From contig NZ_JAUSWH010000005.1 of NCBI RefSeq assembly GCF_030815125.1, positions 186,001 through 250,000 of the forward strand: a stretch of 64,000 nt of DNA, in the 5' to 3' direction. Shown piece by piece: positions 63,764 through 64,000 of the stretch. Position numbers and translations under genes: made by a program. The notes beneath the pieces are model-generated. The model searched no databases. It saw nothing but the letters and a program-made list of their open reading frames with translations, and was not told the DNA's origin. How positions within the stretch are numbered: position 1 is the first letter of the stretch; each line of letters starts with the position of its first letter. The DNA is from Allorhizobium paknamense. GTDB taxonomy: Bacteria > Pseudomonadota > Alphaproteobacteria > Rhizobiales > Rhizobiaceae.

Positions 63764-64000
63764 TCAAATATGCGCGCGAGTCTTGCGCCGCGCCCAGACG
63801 ACAACGGCAACGCCGCACAACAGCAGCACGCCGCGCACGATCTGGCGCTGTGCATCCGTCCAGCCGAGCAGGGCGGCGCCGCTGAGCAAGGCTGCCAGCA
63901 ACAGCACGGCGGTAACCGTGCCGATCACGTTGGGCTTGCCGAATTTCAGCGCCATGCCGCCCAGCAGCACGGCGGTGAGCCCGTCGATGAAATAGGAGGT
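63764..64000 (-). CDS. Sugar ABC transporter permease, C-terminal part only
   Basis: Frame is open to the window end. YFIDGLTAVLLGGMALKFGKPNVIGTVTA corresponds to the last conserved block of RbsC-like permeases, followed by two hydrophobic stretches and a basic end (RRKTRAHI). It belongs to another sugar transporter beyond the window, apparently in the same operon as the L-fucose dehydrogenase copy 2 (18-bp gap). Confidence 0.8.
   Translation of the reverse strand, partial: TSYFIDGLTAVLLGGMALKFGKPNVIGTVTAVLLLAALLSGAALLGWTDAQRQIVRGVLLLCGVAVVVWARRKTRAHI

Overview
The window looks like part of a secondary replicon or accessory chromosome region of a Rhizobiaceae alphaproteobacterium (Agrobacterium/Rhizobium/Allorhizobium-like). 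The reasons are uniformly high GC by eye, a dense run of ABC uptake operons each with its own catabolic enzymes and regulator, RIME-like palindromes (CCCTCATCC...GGATGAGGG) and other dispersed palindromic elements between genes. I see no tRNA, rRNA, plasmid replication gene or intact insertion sequence.

Layout. 1-2647: the 3' end of a type I-E CRISPR-Cas locus (partial cas5e, cas6e, cas1e, cas2e, short AT-rich leader, five repeats with four spacers). An AT-richer hypothetical gene follows, then an orphan 23-bp repeat fragment at 3578. 3605-13628: an L-fucose-type operon on the minus strand (sugar ABC transporter, L-fucose dehydrogenase, 2-keto-3-deoxy-L-fuconate dehydrogenase, FAH-family hydrolase, L-fuconate dehydratase, zinc alcohol dehydrogenase) with a divergent GntR/FCD regulator. 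13775-17869: RBBP9-like hydrolase, FAD/NAD(P)-binding protein, flavin reductase and a MipA/OmpV protein. 17921-24555: a tightly coupled eight-gene minus-strand operon (HAD phosphatase, class III aminotransferase, arginase-fold protein, two ArnE/ArnF-sized membrane proteins, fatty-acid desaturase, alpha/beta-hydrolase with a Cys nucleophile, FemAB/GNAT-like acyltransferase). An OmpR-type two-component system lies directly upstream (24713-26761). This operon is the best candidate for an undescribed pathway; I infer an amine- or guanidine-containing lipid or acyl conjugate that is exported.

26894-32266: Ugp-type glycerol-3-phosphate ABC operon ending in a TIM-barrel sugar phosphate isomerase/epimerase. 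32588-38572: Ssu/Tau/NMT1-type ABC transporter with a 2OG-Fe(II) oxygenase, a LysR regulator and a CodA-like amidohydrolase. 38573-39504: AT-rich, apparently non-coding. 39505-50902: plus-strand operon for hydantoin-like compounds (Asp/Glu/hydantoin racemase, PotABCD-like transporter, short HyuA, two DUF917 proteins) followed by a large MalT/LuxR regulator. 50877-56411: oppABCDF-type peptide transporter. 56625-64000: a second sugar ABC transporter with L-fuconolactonase, FucU-type mutarotase, a second L-fucose dehydrogenase and the end of another sugar ABC permease.

Working together: the two sugar loci at either end of the window jointly encode the complete non-phosphorylative L-fucose route (mutarotase, dehydrogenase, lactonase, dehydratase, ketodeoxy-sugar dehydrogenase, diketo-acid hydrolase). 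Lactonase and mutarotase occur only in the right locus; dehydratase, SDR and hydrolase only in the left. Several intergenic regions carry short palindromic elements with TAGAGC/GCTCTA ends. Three genes take their stop codon from such an end, and one element type has inserted in frame into the linker of the GntR regulator.
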